Origin: Sphingobium boeckii
GTDB taxonomy: Bacteria > Pseudomonadota > Alphaproteobacteria > Sphingomonadales > Sphingomonadaceae
Assembly: GCF_014199215.1 (NCBI RefSeq)
Contig: NZ_JACIJC010000002.1
Location: forward strand, 1-64,000
Direction: 5' to 3'
DNA length: 64,000 bases
Shown here: positions 25,139-34,016 of the stretch, one piece after another
How the letters are laid out: the number at the start of each line of letters is the position of its first letter
Position numbering within the stretch: the stretch's first letter is position 1
Notes under the pieces: generated by a model
The model's database searches: none
The model's input: only the letters and a program-made list of their open reading frames with translations
What the model was told of the DNA's origin: nothing
Program-made: the position numbers and the translations under genes

Positions 25139-26346
25139 TCATCGGCACCACGGTCACGCTGGCCTTCCGCGCGATCATGCGTCACAAATTGCGCTCTTTC
25201 CTCACGACATTGGGCATCATCATCGGCGTGGCCGCGGTGGTCACCATGGTCACGCTGGGCAATGGCGCGACCGCATCGGTCAAGGAATCGATCAGCAGCC
25301 TGGGCGCCAATATCCTCCAGCTTCGCCCCGGCCAGGGTTTCGGGCGCGGCGGCGGCGGCCCGCGCCCGCCCGATTTCGATCCGGATGACGTGACCGCCAT
25401 CGCCCAGCAGATCACCGGCGTGCGCGCCGTGGCGGCGCAGGCGCAAAGCTCCGGCACCGCGATTTACGAAGGCAATAACTGGAGCACCACGGTCAACGGC
25501 ACCACCGCATCCTATTTCGAGGCGCAGCAATGGGCGCTGCAATCGGGCCGGCTGTTCATGCCCGAAGAAGAGGAAGCGGGGAAATCGGTATGCATCATCG
25601 GCAGCACGCTGAAAAATAATCTCTTCAAGCAGGAAGACCCGCTGGGCAAGCAATTCCGCATCAAGGGCGTAAGCTGCCAGGTGATCGGCATTCTCGCCAC
25701 GCGGGGCCAGGGCGGGTTCGGCAATGATCAAGATGACGTGGTCGTGATGCCGATCAAATTCGTGCAGCGGCGATTCACCGGCAATCGCGACGTGAGCATG
25801 ATCATGATCGCGGTCGATGATGCTTATGAGACATCCGCCGTCCAGTCCTCGCTCGAAGGCATGATGCGCGAGCGGCGCAACATCAAGCCGGGCGATCCGG
25901 ACAATTTCAACGTGTTCGACACTAAGCAGATTTCGGACACGCTGACGGGCACCACCACGATGCTCACCCAGATCGTCACCGCGGTGGCCGGCATCTCCCT
26001 CCTCGTGGGCGGGATCGGCATCATGAACATCATGCTCGTGTCCGTGACCGAACGCACGCGTGAGATCGGCATCCGCCTCGCCATCGGCGCGGTGGCGAGC
26101 GAGGTGCTGCTGCAATTCCTGGTCGAGGCGATCGTGTTATCCTGCCTCGGCGGGCTGATGGGGCTGTTCCTCGCGCTGATTGCCACCGCCATAGCCGCGC
26201 CGCTGATGGGCGTGCCTTTCCTGTTCGATGTCAGAATCAACGTAATCGCATTCGCCTTTTCGGCGGCGATCGGGGTGGTTTTCGGCTATTTCCCCGCCAA
26301 GCGTGCCGCCGCGCTCAATCCGATCGATGCACTCCGGCACGAATGA
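25135..26346 (+). CDS. ABC transporter permease (MacB membrane domain)
   Basis: 403 residues with a GTG start. The layout is that of MacB: a membrane segment near the N terminus (about 18-40), a large periplasmic domain (about 45-270), and three C-terminal segments of the FtsX domain (about 280-302, 328-352, 365-390). Motif NIMLVSVTERTREIGIRLAIGA is the coupling stretch. It forms the inner-membrane part of the tripartite pump with the adaptor, ATPase and outer-membrane lipoprotein. A Gly/Arg-rich segment lies near residue 65. Confidence 0.92.
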   Translation: MIIGTTVTLAFRAIMRHKLRSFLTTLGIIIGVAAVVTMVTLGNGATASVKESISSLGANILQLRPGQGFGRGGGGPRPPDFDPDDVTAIAQQITGVRAVAAQAQSSGTAIYEGNNWSTTVNGTTASYFEAQQWALQSGRLFMPEEEEAGKSVCIIGSTLKNNLFKQEDPLGKQFRIKGVSCQVIGILATRGQGGFGNDQDDVVVMPIKFVQRRFTGNRDVSMIMIAVDDAYETSAVQSSLEGMMRERRNIKPGDPDNFNVFDTKQISDTLTGTTTMLTQIVTAVAGISLLVGGIGIMNIMLVSVTERTREIGIRLAIGAVASEVLLQFLVEAIVLSCLGGLMGLFLALIATAIAAPLMGVPFLFDVRINVIAFAFSAAIGVVFGYFPAKRAAALNPIDALRHE

Positions 26347-26477
26347 CATGAACGGCTGTTCAGCAAATTAGGACAATTTGCGACCATTTCGAACCCGTTC
26401 CGGCACATCTGTGTTACATGCAGACGCCATCTTCCAGGTGTCGCCACTGATGGCGGCACGAGATAAGGAAGATGGTC

Positions 26478-26864
26478 ATGAAGAAGTTTCTCATCGCCGC
26501 GATCGCCGCATCGGTCATCGTCACGCCAGCGATCGCAGCCCCCGGATACGGGAATCAGAACAATCAGCGCACAGTGGTCAAGCAGGTCGATCGCGGTCCC
26601 AATCGCACGGTCACCACCAAGAAGGTGGTCAAGGTCAGCAAGCAAAAGCCCCAGCGCGTGGAATATCGCAAATGGAGCAAGGGCCAGAAGTTCGATCGTC
26701 GCTATGCCCAGAATTACCGGCAGATCGACTATCGCCAATATCGCCAGCAGCGACTCTACAGCCCGCCCCGCGGCTATCAGTGGGTTCAGTCCGGCAATGA
26801 CGCCGTGCTGATCGGCATCACCAGCGGGATCATCGGTGCCGTGATCGGCGGCGTGCTCCGCTAA
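26478..26864 (+). CDS. RcnB-like periplasmic protein
   Basis: 128 residues. A signal peptide (about 1-22, ending AIAAPG) is followed by a basic linker and an RcnB-type region (QKFDRRYAQNYRQIDYRQYR, LYSPPRGYQWVQSGNDAVLI) and a short hydrophobic C terminus (ITSGIIGAVIGG). RcnB of E. coli modulates nickel/cobalt efflux; whether this homologue binds metal is not known. The second of two close ATGs is chosen by SD spacing (AAGGAAG). Confidence 0.75.
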   Translation: MKKFLIAAIAASVIVTPAIAAPGYGNQNNQRTVVKQVDRGPNRTVTTKKVVKVSKQKPQRVEYRKWSKGQKFDRRYAQNYRQIDYRQYRQQRLYSPPRGYQWVQSGNDAVLIGITSGIIGAVIGGVLR

Positions 26865-26870
26865 AATATC

Positions 26871-26905
26871 GAAGGCCTCCCCGGATCATGTCCGGGGAGG
26901 CCTTC
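26871..26905. terminator. Terminator hairpin between rcnB-like gene and vapC
   Basis: A perfect 14-base stem (GAAGGCCTCCCCGG at 26871-26884 and CCGGGGAGGCCTTC at 26892-26905) with a 7-base loop. It separates two convergent genes. It lacks a long T-run, so efficiency is uncertain. Confidence 0.75.
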
Positions 26906-26907
26906 AT

Positions 26908-27303
26908 CTAAATGAGCAAAATGCCATCATCATAAGCCGCCACCTGACGATCATGGGTGATCAGCCTGAGCGGCTCCGCCATCGCCTGCGCGATCAGCAT
27001 TCGATCGAACGGATCAGCATGAAGCGCGGGGAGGTCGCCGGCCGCTACGGCATGGTCAGCGGTAATCGGCAACATCTCAAAGCCGGCCTGCCCGAAATAA
27101 GCGACGGCATTGCCGGCGCTGACGGGCATATCATCCTTGTGCCCCCGCGCGAGCGCATGTTTGATGGCAATTTCCCAGATGGTCGCAGCACTGATAAAGA
27201 TGCGGTTGTCGGCATGACAGATCATATCGGCGGCGTGCTTCGCCAAGCGTGGATCGTCCAATATCGCCCACAGGGCGACATGCGTATCAAGCATCAACCG
27301 CAT
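26908..27303 (-). CDS. PIN-domain toxin (VapC-like)
   Basis: 131 residues with the PIN acidic quartet: Asp in LMLDTHVALW, Glu in AATIWEIAIK, Asp in HADPFDRMLIAQ, and a C-terminal Asp in ITHDRQVAAY. These enzymes are Mg-dependent RNases, kept inactive by the partner antitoxin. It shares one base with the antitoxin stop (TGATG), giving a classic antitoxin-first toxin-antitoxin pair. Confidence 0.9.
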   Translation of the reverse strand: MRLMLDTHVALWAILDDPRLAKHAADMICHADNRIFISAATIWEIAIKHALARGHKDDMPVSAGNAVAYFGQAGFEMLPITADHAVAAGDLPALHADPFDRMLIAQAMAEPLRLITHDRQVAAYDDGILLI

Positions 27304-27545
27304 CAGCTTTTGCCCGTGAAGATTCCGGCAATGGCGGCGTTGTCCCGGTCGATATCATCCGGAAGGATAAACTTCCCCTTGGCCACGCCAAGGCGCTTTC
27401 CCGCAACTTTTGCGCCGATGGCCACCAGCTTGGCGGCGGGGCGACCGTTGCGCGCAATCACGATTTCGGCTTCGGCACCGCTCTCCACGGCTTCGACGAG
27501 CCGGGAAAGATTCGATTTCGCCTCGAGCATGTTCACCGTGGGCAT
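27303..27545 (-). CDS. Phd/YefM-family antitoxin (VapB role)
   Basis: 80 residues, starting with the Phd/YefM signature (VNMLEAKSNLSRLVEAVESG, EIVIARNGRPAAKL). The C-terminal tail (about 50-80) would wrap the toxin. An inverted repeat at 27554-27575 overlaps its ribosome binding site and is the likely operator. Coupled to the PIN toxin. Confidence 0.9.
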   Translation of the reverse strand: MPTVNMLEAKSNLSRLVEAVESGAEAEIVIARNGRPAAKLVAIGAKVAGKRLGVAKGKFILPDDIDRDNAAIAGIFTGKS

Positions 27546-27553
27546 CGCCCAAT

Positions 27554-27575
27554 CCTTAGCCAGACTTAGCTAAGG
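27554..27575. promoter_or_regulatory. Operator-like inverted repeat of the Phd/PIN operon
   Basis: CCTTAGC and GCTAAGG with an 8-base spacer. One arm contains the AAGG that serves as Shine-Dalgarno sequence of the antitoxin, so binding or RNA folding here would also affect translation. Confidence 0.55.
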
Positions 27576-27596
27576 TAGCGCACAGCCCGGAAAATC

Positions 27597-29000
27597 TCAA
27601 TCCCCCGTCAGGATCCGATCCACCAATTGCTTGACGCTCGGCACGAAGCCGTTGGAATAGAACGGATCCTTCTTGAAATTATATGCGCCATGGCCGGCGA
27701 ACATCAGATTCTCGTCGATCTCGCCGCCATGGGCGATGTCCTGCAGCGTCTTCTGGATGCAGAAGCTGCGCGGATCGGCCAGACGTCCGGTGGAATTGGT
27801 GTCCGTATCCATCCAGGCGGAGAAGGCGCACTGGCTGAGGCACCCCATGCAATCCGCCTGATCCTTGCGGATGATGCCCTTTTCCTCGGTATCGACGAAC
27901 ACCAGCGTGTTGTCGGGCGTCTTGAGCGCATCGGTAAAGCCCAGGCCATGCCATTCGCGGGCGCGCAGCAGATCGTTCCGCGTGACCCACATATGCTTGC
28001 CCTTCACCCCCACATCGAGCTGGAACTGATGATCGCCCGCGGCTTCGGTGGAAAAGGCGATCTGGCGTTCGGAGCGTGATTCCAGATTGCGCAAAAAGGG
28101 ATTGCGAACGGCGGATGAATAAAAACCCGTCGGCGAGAAACGATGGAGCAGGATGTCGCCCTCGTTCAACTCCATCAGCGCATTCTTCCAGCCCTCCGGA
28201 ATCGGGCTTTCCTTAGTGAGCAAGGGGCGCGTGCCGAATTGGAAGGCGATCGTGCCAAGCTCGGGATTGTCGATCCAATTGTCCCAATCGCGCAGGAACC
28301 ACACGCCGCCGGCCATCACGATCGGCACGTCATCGGAAATGCCGCCCTCGCGCATCGTATCGCGCAGCGCTTTCACACGGGGATAGGGATCCTCCGGCTT
28401 CAAGGGATCTTCGGCATTGGACAGGCCATTATGCCCGCCCGCCAGCCAGGGATCTTCGTAAACCACCGCTGCCAGCCATTCGGCCGCCTTGGAATAGGCG
28501 CGCTTCCACAGCGCCCGGAAGGCGCGCGCGGAACTGACGATGGGCAGATAGCTGACCTCATAGGATGCAGCGATCTCGCTCAGCTTATAGGGCATCCCTG
28601 CGCCGCATGTGACGCCGGCAACCATGCCGCGGGTGCGATCCAGCACGCCGTGCAGGATGCGCTGGGCACCGCCCATTTCCCACAGCACATTGATGTTGAT
28701 CGCGCCCCTGCCGCCGGCAATCTCATACGCGCGCTTCACCTGTTCGACCGCACCTTCGATGGCGTAATCGATCAGTTCCTCATGCCGCTCGCGCCGGGTG
28801 CGGCTGCGATAGATTTGCGGGATGATCTTGCCTTCGGGATCATAACTGTCCGCATTCACGGCGGAGACCGTGCCGATCCCCCCCGCGGCGGCCCAGGCGC
28901 CCGAACTCATGTGATTTGTCGCGGCGACGCCCTTGCCGCCTTCCACCAGCGGCCAGACTTCGCGGCCGCCATAGTTGATGGGTTTAAGACCCTTGAACAC
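27597..29000 (-). CDS. NAD(P)H-dependent flavin oxidoreductase, nitronate monooxygenase family
   Basis: 467 residues with a TIM-barrel flavoprotein look of the 2-nitropropane dioxygenase family (GGIGTVSAVNADS, VAGVTCGAGMPYKL, IVMAGGVWF). It is longer than typical NMO (about 350). A C-terminal region near residue 395 carries DCMGCLSQCAFS, followed by an isolated Cys, a spacing that could hold an iron-sulfur cluster. Function is probably FMN-dependent oxidation or reduction of an alpha-beta unsaturated or nitro substrate; the true substrate is unknown. GTG start with GAGGAG upstream. Confidence 0.8.
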   Translation of the reverse strand: MFKGLKPINYGGREVWPLVEGGKGVAATNHMSSGAWAAAGGIGTVSAVNADSYDPEGKIIPQIYRSRTRRERHEELIDYAIEGAVEQVKRAYEIAGGRGAININVLWEMGGAQRILHGVLDRTRGMVAGVTCGAGMPYKLSEIAASYEVSYLPIVSSARAFRALWKRAYSKAAEWLAAVVYEDPWLAGGHNGLSNAEDPLKPEDPYPRVKALRDTMREGGISDDVPIVMAGGVWFLRDWDNWIDNPELGTIAFQFGTRPLLTKESPIPEGWKNALMELNEGDILLHRFSPTGFYSSAVRNPFLRNLESRSERQIAFSTEAAGDHQFQLDVGVKGKHMWVTRNDLLRAREWHGLGFTDALKTPDNTLVFVDTEEKGIIRKDQADCMGCLSQCAFSAWMDTDTNSTGRLADPRSFCIQKTLQDIAHGGEIDENLMFAGHGAYNFKKDPFYSNGFVPSVKQLVDRILTGD

Positions 29001-29068
29001 CGAATTGAACTCCTCAGGAATGGGGGCGCTATACCAACATAAGCGGGAAATGCGTGGAAAAAATCAGC

Positions 29069-30193
29069 TCAGCCGCTGAAACGGGCGCTCTGGCCGAGGG
29101 CGGCCCCGTAAAGGCGGGCATAGGCAGCGATCATGACGCTTTCGTGATAATCCGCACGGGCCTTGATCTGGTTGGCAGCACCGATCCTCAGCCTCAGATC
29201 ACGATCGTCCGACAAGGCAGCCAGCGCGGCACCGATATCCTCGCCGATCAAGGGCCGGTTTTCGGGGGCCACCATCGCCATCACATCGCCCACATCCGGC
29301 GATACCACGGGCAATCCCGCCGCCATCGCCTCCATCACGGCAATTGGACATTGCTCGCTGCGGGACGATAAAGCGAAGATATCGAACAGCCCCACATAAC
29401 GCTCCGGCCGTGCTACGAAACCGGGCATATGGACCCGCGCGCCGACGCCCAGCCGCGCGGCCTCGCCCTCGATCATCGTGCGCTCCGGCCCTTCGCCCAC
29501 GATTACCAGCCGTGCGCGATCGCCCTGCCCCGCAAAGGCGCGCACCAGCCGTGGCAGATCCTTGACGGAGCGTAGACCGGCCATGGTGCCGATCACCAGA
29601 TCGCCCTTTCTCCGCGTGAATCCCGGAATGGCGTCCAGCCGGGGCGACCGGCCATAAGGGGTCACATCGATTCCATTGCTGATTCGGTGGATGCGATAGT
29701 CGGGCTGTTTCCAGGTCTTGCGGGCGATCGCTTCCAGTTTCTGCGAGGGCACGACCAGCGCCTGCGCGGCGGGCAGCGCGATCCGGCGGAACAGATTGCG
29801 GTCTCTCTTCAGGCCATCGGCCTCGTCCGCATTGAAACCATCCTCGTGATGGATCAGCGGCGGGGTGCCTTTGGTGAACACCCGCCGCGCCATCACCGTG
29901 TCCATCGCGCCCCAATTATACGTCAGCACCAGATCGAAGCGCCGCATGTAGCGCGCCAGGGCGTCATAGCGCTTGACCGACGGCGTGCCGGTGAGCGGCG
30001 GCGCGTGTTGGGGAAATTCCACCTGAATGCCCGGCGCGATCGCCGTGCGCGCATCCAGAGCCTCCGGCACGCCACTGACGATGCTGTGTCGCGCCTTGTC
30101 CCCAAAAGCATTCATCAGCCGCACCGCGCGGGCTTCCTTGCCGCCAAGGCTGAATGACGAGTGGCAATGCAGGATATGGACCGGCCGGCTCAT
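29069..30193 (-). CDS. Glycosyltransferase, GT4 family
   Basis: 374 residues, GT-B fold. The N-terminal domain begins HILHCHSSFSLGGKEARAVR, and the C-terminal nucleotide-sugar domain contains IVGEGPERTMIEGEAARLG and ALSSRSEQCPIAVMEAMAAG (the EX7E motif). It is an inverting/retaining sugar transfer enzyme of unknown acceptor. The ATG at 30193 shares a base with the hydrolase stop (TGATG), so the two are coupled. Its role may be in surface polysaccharide or lipid glycosylation (inference). Confidence 0.9.
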   Translation of the reverse strand: MSRPVHILHCHSSFSLGGKEARAVRLMNAFGDKARHSIVSGVPEALDARTAIAPGIQVEFPQHAPPLTGTPSVKRYDALARYMRRFDLVLTYNWGAMDTVMARRVFTKGTPPLIHHEDGFNADEADGLKRDRNLFRRIALPAAQALVVPSQKLEAIARKTWKQPDYRIHRISNGIDVTPYGRSPRLDAIPGFTRRKGDLVIGTMAGLRSVKDLPRLVRAFAGQGDRARLVIVGEGPERTMIEGEAARLGVGARVHMPGFVARPERYVGLFDIFALSSRSEQCPIAVMEAMAAGLPVVSPDVGDVMAMVAPENRPLIGEDIGAALAALSDDRDLRLRIGAANQIKARADYHESVMIAAYARLYGAALGQSARFSG

Positions 30194-31053
30194 CAGGGCT
30201 GGAGCGATCCCAGAAAGCGGTCGATCGCGCGCGCTGCGGCGGGCTCGTCCAGCGTCGGCGTATGGCCGGTCTCGGGCACCGTGACCAGTTTGGATCCCTT
30301 GACGCGCTTTTTTACTTCGGCCGCGGTCGTTTCGGACAGAATGTCGGACAATGCCCCGCGGATCATCAGCAGCGGCACCGTCTTCATCGCCTCGATCGCC
30401 GGCCACAGATCCACGCCCGCCTCGCCACCCGGCAAGCGGAAGGGTTCGGCGATCTTGCTATCATAATCGGGCACGATGCGGCCCTTGGCGTTGAGCTTGT
30501 AAAGCTGCTTGGCCATGCGCAGCCAGTCTTCCAGATCATAATCGGGATAGACCGCGGCATTGACCTCGCCGAGCGTGCGCGCCGCGTGCACCCAGGTGGG
30601 CCAGGCGCTGCCGCGCCCGACATAGCCGCGGATCCGGTCCAGCCCCTTTTGCTCGATCACCGGCCCCACATCGTTCAGGATCACGCCCGCAACTCGCGCC
30701 GGGCCGGTCGCGGCGAGCAGCATGGAGACGATGCCGCCCAGCGACGTGCCGATCATCACGAAGCGGTTCAGCGCCAGTTCGGCGATCAACCGCTCCAGAT
30801 CCTGCGCATAGGTGAGCGGCACATAGGTCATCGGATCCTTGGCATAAGCGCTTTCGCCGCGCCCACGCAGATCGACGCAGATCACGCGACGTTCGCCCGC
30901 CAGTCGGGCGGCAACCCCCTCGAAATCGCGCGCATTGCGGGTGAGACCCGGAATGCAGATCACCGGCGGCTGTGCATCCGAACCCGGATAGTCGCGGTAA
31001 TGCAGGCGAAGGTTGTCGCCCGACCACCAATATCCGTCGTCATATGCGGCCAT
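30193..31053 (-). CDS. Alpha/beta hydrolase
   Basis: 286 residues. Oxyanion region ICIPGLTRNARDFEGVAARL, nucleophile elbow MIGTSLGGIVSM, probable Asp in RGALSDILS and His in PETGHTPTLDEP. The family is too broad to name a substrate. The start at 31053 (MAAYDDGYWW) is preferred over an upstream ATG at 31098, which would overlap the divergent selO promoter. Coupled to the GT4 glycosyltransferase. Confidence 0.9.
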   Translation of the reverse strand: MAAYDDGYWWSGDNLRLHYRDYPGSDAQPPVICIPGLTRNARDFEGVAARLAGERRVICVDLRGRGESAYAKDPMTYVPLTYAQDLERLIAELALNRFVMIGTSLGGIVSMLLAATGPARVAGVILNDVGPVIEQKGLDRIRGYVGRGSAWPTWVHAARTLGEVNAAVYPDYDLEDWLRMAKQLYKLNAKGRIVPDYDSKIAEPFRLPGGEAGVDLWPAIEAMKTVPLLMIRGALSDILSETTAAEVKKRVKGSKLVTVPETGHTPTLDEPAAARAIDRFLGSLQP

Positions 31054-31090
31054 GGTTGCGCCTTTGCTGTTTCCACCCCCATATCGCGAC

Positions 31091-32497
31091 ATGATCACAT
31101 CCCCGCAAGCACCTCATTTCCACGCCGAACGCACGATCCTCGCACTGGGTGACACCATGTTCGATCCCGTGGACGCCGCGGATTTTCCGCAAACCATCCT
31201 GCGCTTCCGCAACGATCGCGCGGCGGCCTCCGTGGGGCTGGACAGCCTGAGCGACGCCGCATGGATTGCGCATTTCGGGCGCTTCCAGCCGCTGGCCGGT
31301 AGCCTCGATCAGCCGCTGGCACTGCGCTATCACGGGCATCAGTTCCGCGTTTACAATCCCAATCTTGGCGACGGGCGCGGTTTTCTGTTCGCGCAGATGC
31401 GCGACGGGGCCGGACGGCTGATGGATCTGGGCACCAAGGGATCGGGCCAGACGCCGTGGAGCCGCGCCGGCGACGGGCGCCTGACGCTGAAGGGCGGCGT
31501 GCGCGAGATTTTGGCCACCGAAATGCTCGAAGCGCTGGGCGTGGAAACATCCAAGACATTCTCGCTGATCGAAACCGGGGAATCGCTCCAGCGCGGCGAC
31601 GAACCCTCCCCCACCCGCTCCGCCGTGATGGTGCGACTGAGCCATGGCCATATCCGAATCGGCAGCTTCCAGCGCCTGGCCGCGCTCCGCGATGTGGATG
31701 GGATGCACCGGCTGATCGCTTATGTGCTGAAGCATTATTTCGATGACGAGCCTGGTCAGGACGGTGCGGCGCGTTTGCTGGCGCATGTCGCGCGGCGCAC
31801 CGCCCGGCTCGCCCCGTCTTACATCGCTGCGGGATTCGTGCATGGCGTGCTCAACACCGACAATATCAACGTCTCGGGCGAGAGTTTCGATTATGGTCCC
31901 TGGCGTTTTACACCTTTTTACGATCCCGCCTTCACCGCTGCCTATTTCGATCATCAAGGGCTTTACGCCTTTGGCAGGCAGGCGGAGGCGATCCACTGGG
32001 ACACCGTGCAACTTGCGGTCGCGCTGCGACTGGTGGCGGACGCCGAGGTGCTGGTGCCGGCGCTGGAACATTTCGGCGGCGATTATGAGGATGGCCTGAT
32101 CGACCGACTGCTGTGGCGGCTTGGCGTCAAACCCAGGGAACGCGCTGAAAACAAGGCGCTTGTTGGTGCGATAGAAGGCGCGCTGATGGCCCAGACTGTT
32201 CAGATCGACCGTTTTTTCTTCGATTGGAATGGTGGAAAGCGCCGAGGATCTTCGCCCGCCGAAGCCGCCTATGAAGCCGAACCGTTTGCCGATTTCGTCG
32301 CCGCGGTGGCGAACTTCGCACCCGCGAGAAGCAGCGATCATCCCTATTGGTGCGGCGCGATGCCCTGTTCGATGCACATCGAAGATGTGGAATCCATCTG
32401 GGCGGGCATTGCTCAAGCCGATGACTGGTCAGCGCTCGAGGCCAAGGTGAGTGCAATCCGCCATATGGGCGATGCCATGCGGGTTGACCTGCCATGA
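31091..32497 (+). CDS. selO: SelO family protein adenylyltransferase (YdiU)
   Basis: 468 residues, close to E. coli YdiU. Hallmarks: RYHGHQFRVYNPNLGDGRGF, LGTKGSGQTPWSRAGDGRLT (nucleotide-binding), GVLNTDNINVSGESFDYGPW (catalytic/metal region), and CSMHIEDVESIW. SelO is a pseudokinase that AMPylates proteins during redox stress (known). The C-terminal Sec/Cys seen in eukaryotic SelO is absent here. Its stop overlaps an alternative astD start at 32494. Confidence 0.95.
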   Translation: MITSPQAPHFHAERTILALGDTMFDPVDAADFPQTILRFRNDRAAASVGLDSLSDAAWIAHFGRFQPLAGSLDQPLALRYHGHQFRVYNPNLGDGRGFLFAQMRDGAGRLMDLGTKGSGQTPWSRAGDGRLTLKGGVREILATEMLEALGVETSKTFSLIETGESLQRGDEPSPTRSAVMVRLSHGHIRIGSFQRLAALRDVDGMHRLIAYVLKHYFDDEPGQDGAARLLAHVARRTARLAPSYIAAGFVHGVLNTDNINVSGESFDYGPWRFTPFYDPAFTAAYFDHQGLYAFGRQAEAIHWDTVQLAVALRLVADAEVLVPALEHFGGDYEDGLIDRLLWRLGVKPRERAENKALVGAIEGALMAQTVQIDRFFFDWNGGKRRGSSPAEAAYEAEPFADFVAAVANFAPARSSDHPYWCGAMPCSMHIEDVESIWAGIAQADDWSALEAKVSAIRHMGDAMRVDLP

Positions 32498-32538
32498 TGG
32501 ATGGTGCTGGAGAGGCGCTCGTCTCTTTGGGAAAGACC

Positions 32539-33954
32539 ATGACCAGCCCCGAAATCACGTCCTTTGAGCCCGCGACCGGCGCTACATTGTGGCGCGGCAC
32601 GGTGGGCGATGTCGATGAGGAGGTCGCGATCGCGCGGGCGTCCTGGGCCGCTTGGGCCTCCCAGCCGCTGGCCGTGCGCACCGAAACCATGCGTCGCTTC
32701 GCCAATGTCGTCCGATCGCGGGCGGAAGCCTTTGCCGATCTGATCGCGCGCGAAACCGGCAAGCCGCTGTGGGAAACCCGCACCGAGGTGGAGGCGGTGG
32801 TCAACAAAGTGGAGATTTCGCTCTCATCCTATGGCGAGCGCACGGCGCAGCGCCGTTTGGAGGGCGCGATGGGCGCGCGCACCGCGGTCAGGCACAAGCC
32901 GCATGGCGTGCTGGCCGTGCTCGGCCCCTATAATTTTCCCGCGCACCTGCCCAATGGCCATATCGTCCCCGCGCTGATCGCGGGCAATGCCGTGGTGTTC
33001 AAGCCGTCTGAAAAAACGCCCGCATCGGGTGCCTTTCTCGTCGATTGCTATCATGCCGCCGGTGTGCCCACCGGCGTGATCCGCATTCTGATCGGCGGTC
33101 CGGCCGAGGGCAAGGCATTGGCCGCGCATGAGGATATCGACGGGCTGCTTTTCACGGGATCGGCCGCCACCGGCATCGCGCTCAACCGGCAGTTCGCAGA
33201 ACGTCCGGACAAGATCCTGGCGCTGGAACTGGGCGGCAACAATCCCATCATCGTCTGGCACGCCACCGATCTTCACGCCGCCGCGATCGTGGTGGTGCAA
33301 TCCGCTTTCATGAGCGCGGGCCAGCGCTGCACCGCCGCGCGCCGCCTGATCGTGGAAGATGGCAAGGAAGAGCCCTTGCTGCGCGAAATCGGCAAGCTGG
33401 TCGATCGCATCATCATCGGCGAGCCGCACAGCAAGCCCGAACCTTTCATGGGGCCGGTGATTGACAATGAGGCGGCCGACCATCTGCAGGATAATTTTCT
33501 TTCGCTGATGATGAAGGGCGGCACGCCCTTCCGGCGGATGGACCGCCCGATCGAAGGGCGCCCCTTCCTTTCGCCAGGCATCATCGACGTCACCGAAGTG
33601 GCCGACCGCCCCGATGTCGAATTGTTCGGGCCGCTGCTGCAGGTGATCCGCGTGGCCGATTTCGATGCGGCGCTGAAGGAAGCGAACAATACGCGCTTCG
33701 GCCTCGCCGCCTCGCTCATCGGCGGCAGCCCCGCGCTCTACGACAGTTTCTGGGCGAACATCCGCGCGGGCGTGGTCAACTGGAACCGGCCGACCAATGG
33801 CGCACCGTCCAACGCCCCGTTCGGCGGCGTCGGCTTTTCGGGCAATCACCGCCCCAGCGCCTATTATGCTGCGGATTATTGCGCTTATCCGGTCACGTCG
33901 TCCGAATCCGATCAGGCGCGCGCCTCGATCGGAATCGGGCTGCGGGATAGTTGA
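32539..33954 (+). CDS. astD: Succinylglutamate-semialdehyde dehydrogenase
   Basis: 471 residues of the ALDH family closest to AstD. Cofactor region GPYNFPAHLPNG and GNAVVFKPSEKTP, general base Glu in LALELGGNNP and nucleophile Cys in SAGQRCTAARRL. AstD oxidises succinylglutamate semialdehyde in the arginine succinyltransferase pathway; no astA, astB, astC or astE is nearby, so its role here may differ. The ATG at 32539 with GGGAAAG upstream is preferred over one overlapping selO at 32494. Confidence 0.9.
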   Translation: MTSPEITSFEPATGATLWRGTVGDVDEEVAIARASWAAWASQPLAVRTETMRRFANVVRSRAEAFADLIARETGKPLWETRTEVEAVVNKVEISLSSYGERTAQRRLEGAMGARTAVRHKPHGVLAVLGPYNFPAHLPNGHIVPALIAGNAVVFKPSEKTPASGAFLVDCYHAAGVPTGVIRILIGGPAEGKALAAHEDIDGLLFTGSAATGIALNRQFAERPDKILALELGGNNPIIVWHATDLHAAAIVVVQSAFMSAGQRCTAARRLIVEDGKEEPLLREIGKLVDRIIIGEPHSKPEPFMGPVIDNEAADHLQDNFLSLMMKGGTPFRRMDRPIEGRPFLSPGIIDVTEVADRPDVELFGPLLQVIRVADFDAALKEANNTRFGLAASLIGGSPALYDSFWANIRAGVVNWNRPTNGAPSNAPFGGVGFSGNHRPSAYYAADYCAYPVTSSESDQARASIGIGLRDS

Positions 33955-34016
33955 ACTAACTTACCGGCAAAAAACCCTGCTTTGCGTTTTCCGCAGGAAA
34001 CCGCCATCTGCGCTTC

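Noticed and set aside
32494-32538. Upstream ATG of astD overlapping selO
   Set aside because: It lacks a ribosome binding site, whereas GGGAAAG precedes the ATG at 32539.
33955-34016. Riboswitch or other leader in front of the cobA-cys genes
   Set aside because: The gap is only 62 bases with a weak CCTGC/GCAGG pairing and none of the conserved cores of SAM or cobalamin riboswitches.
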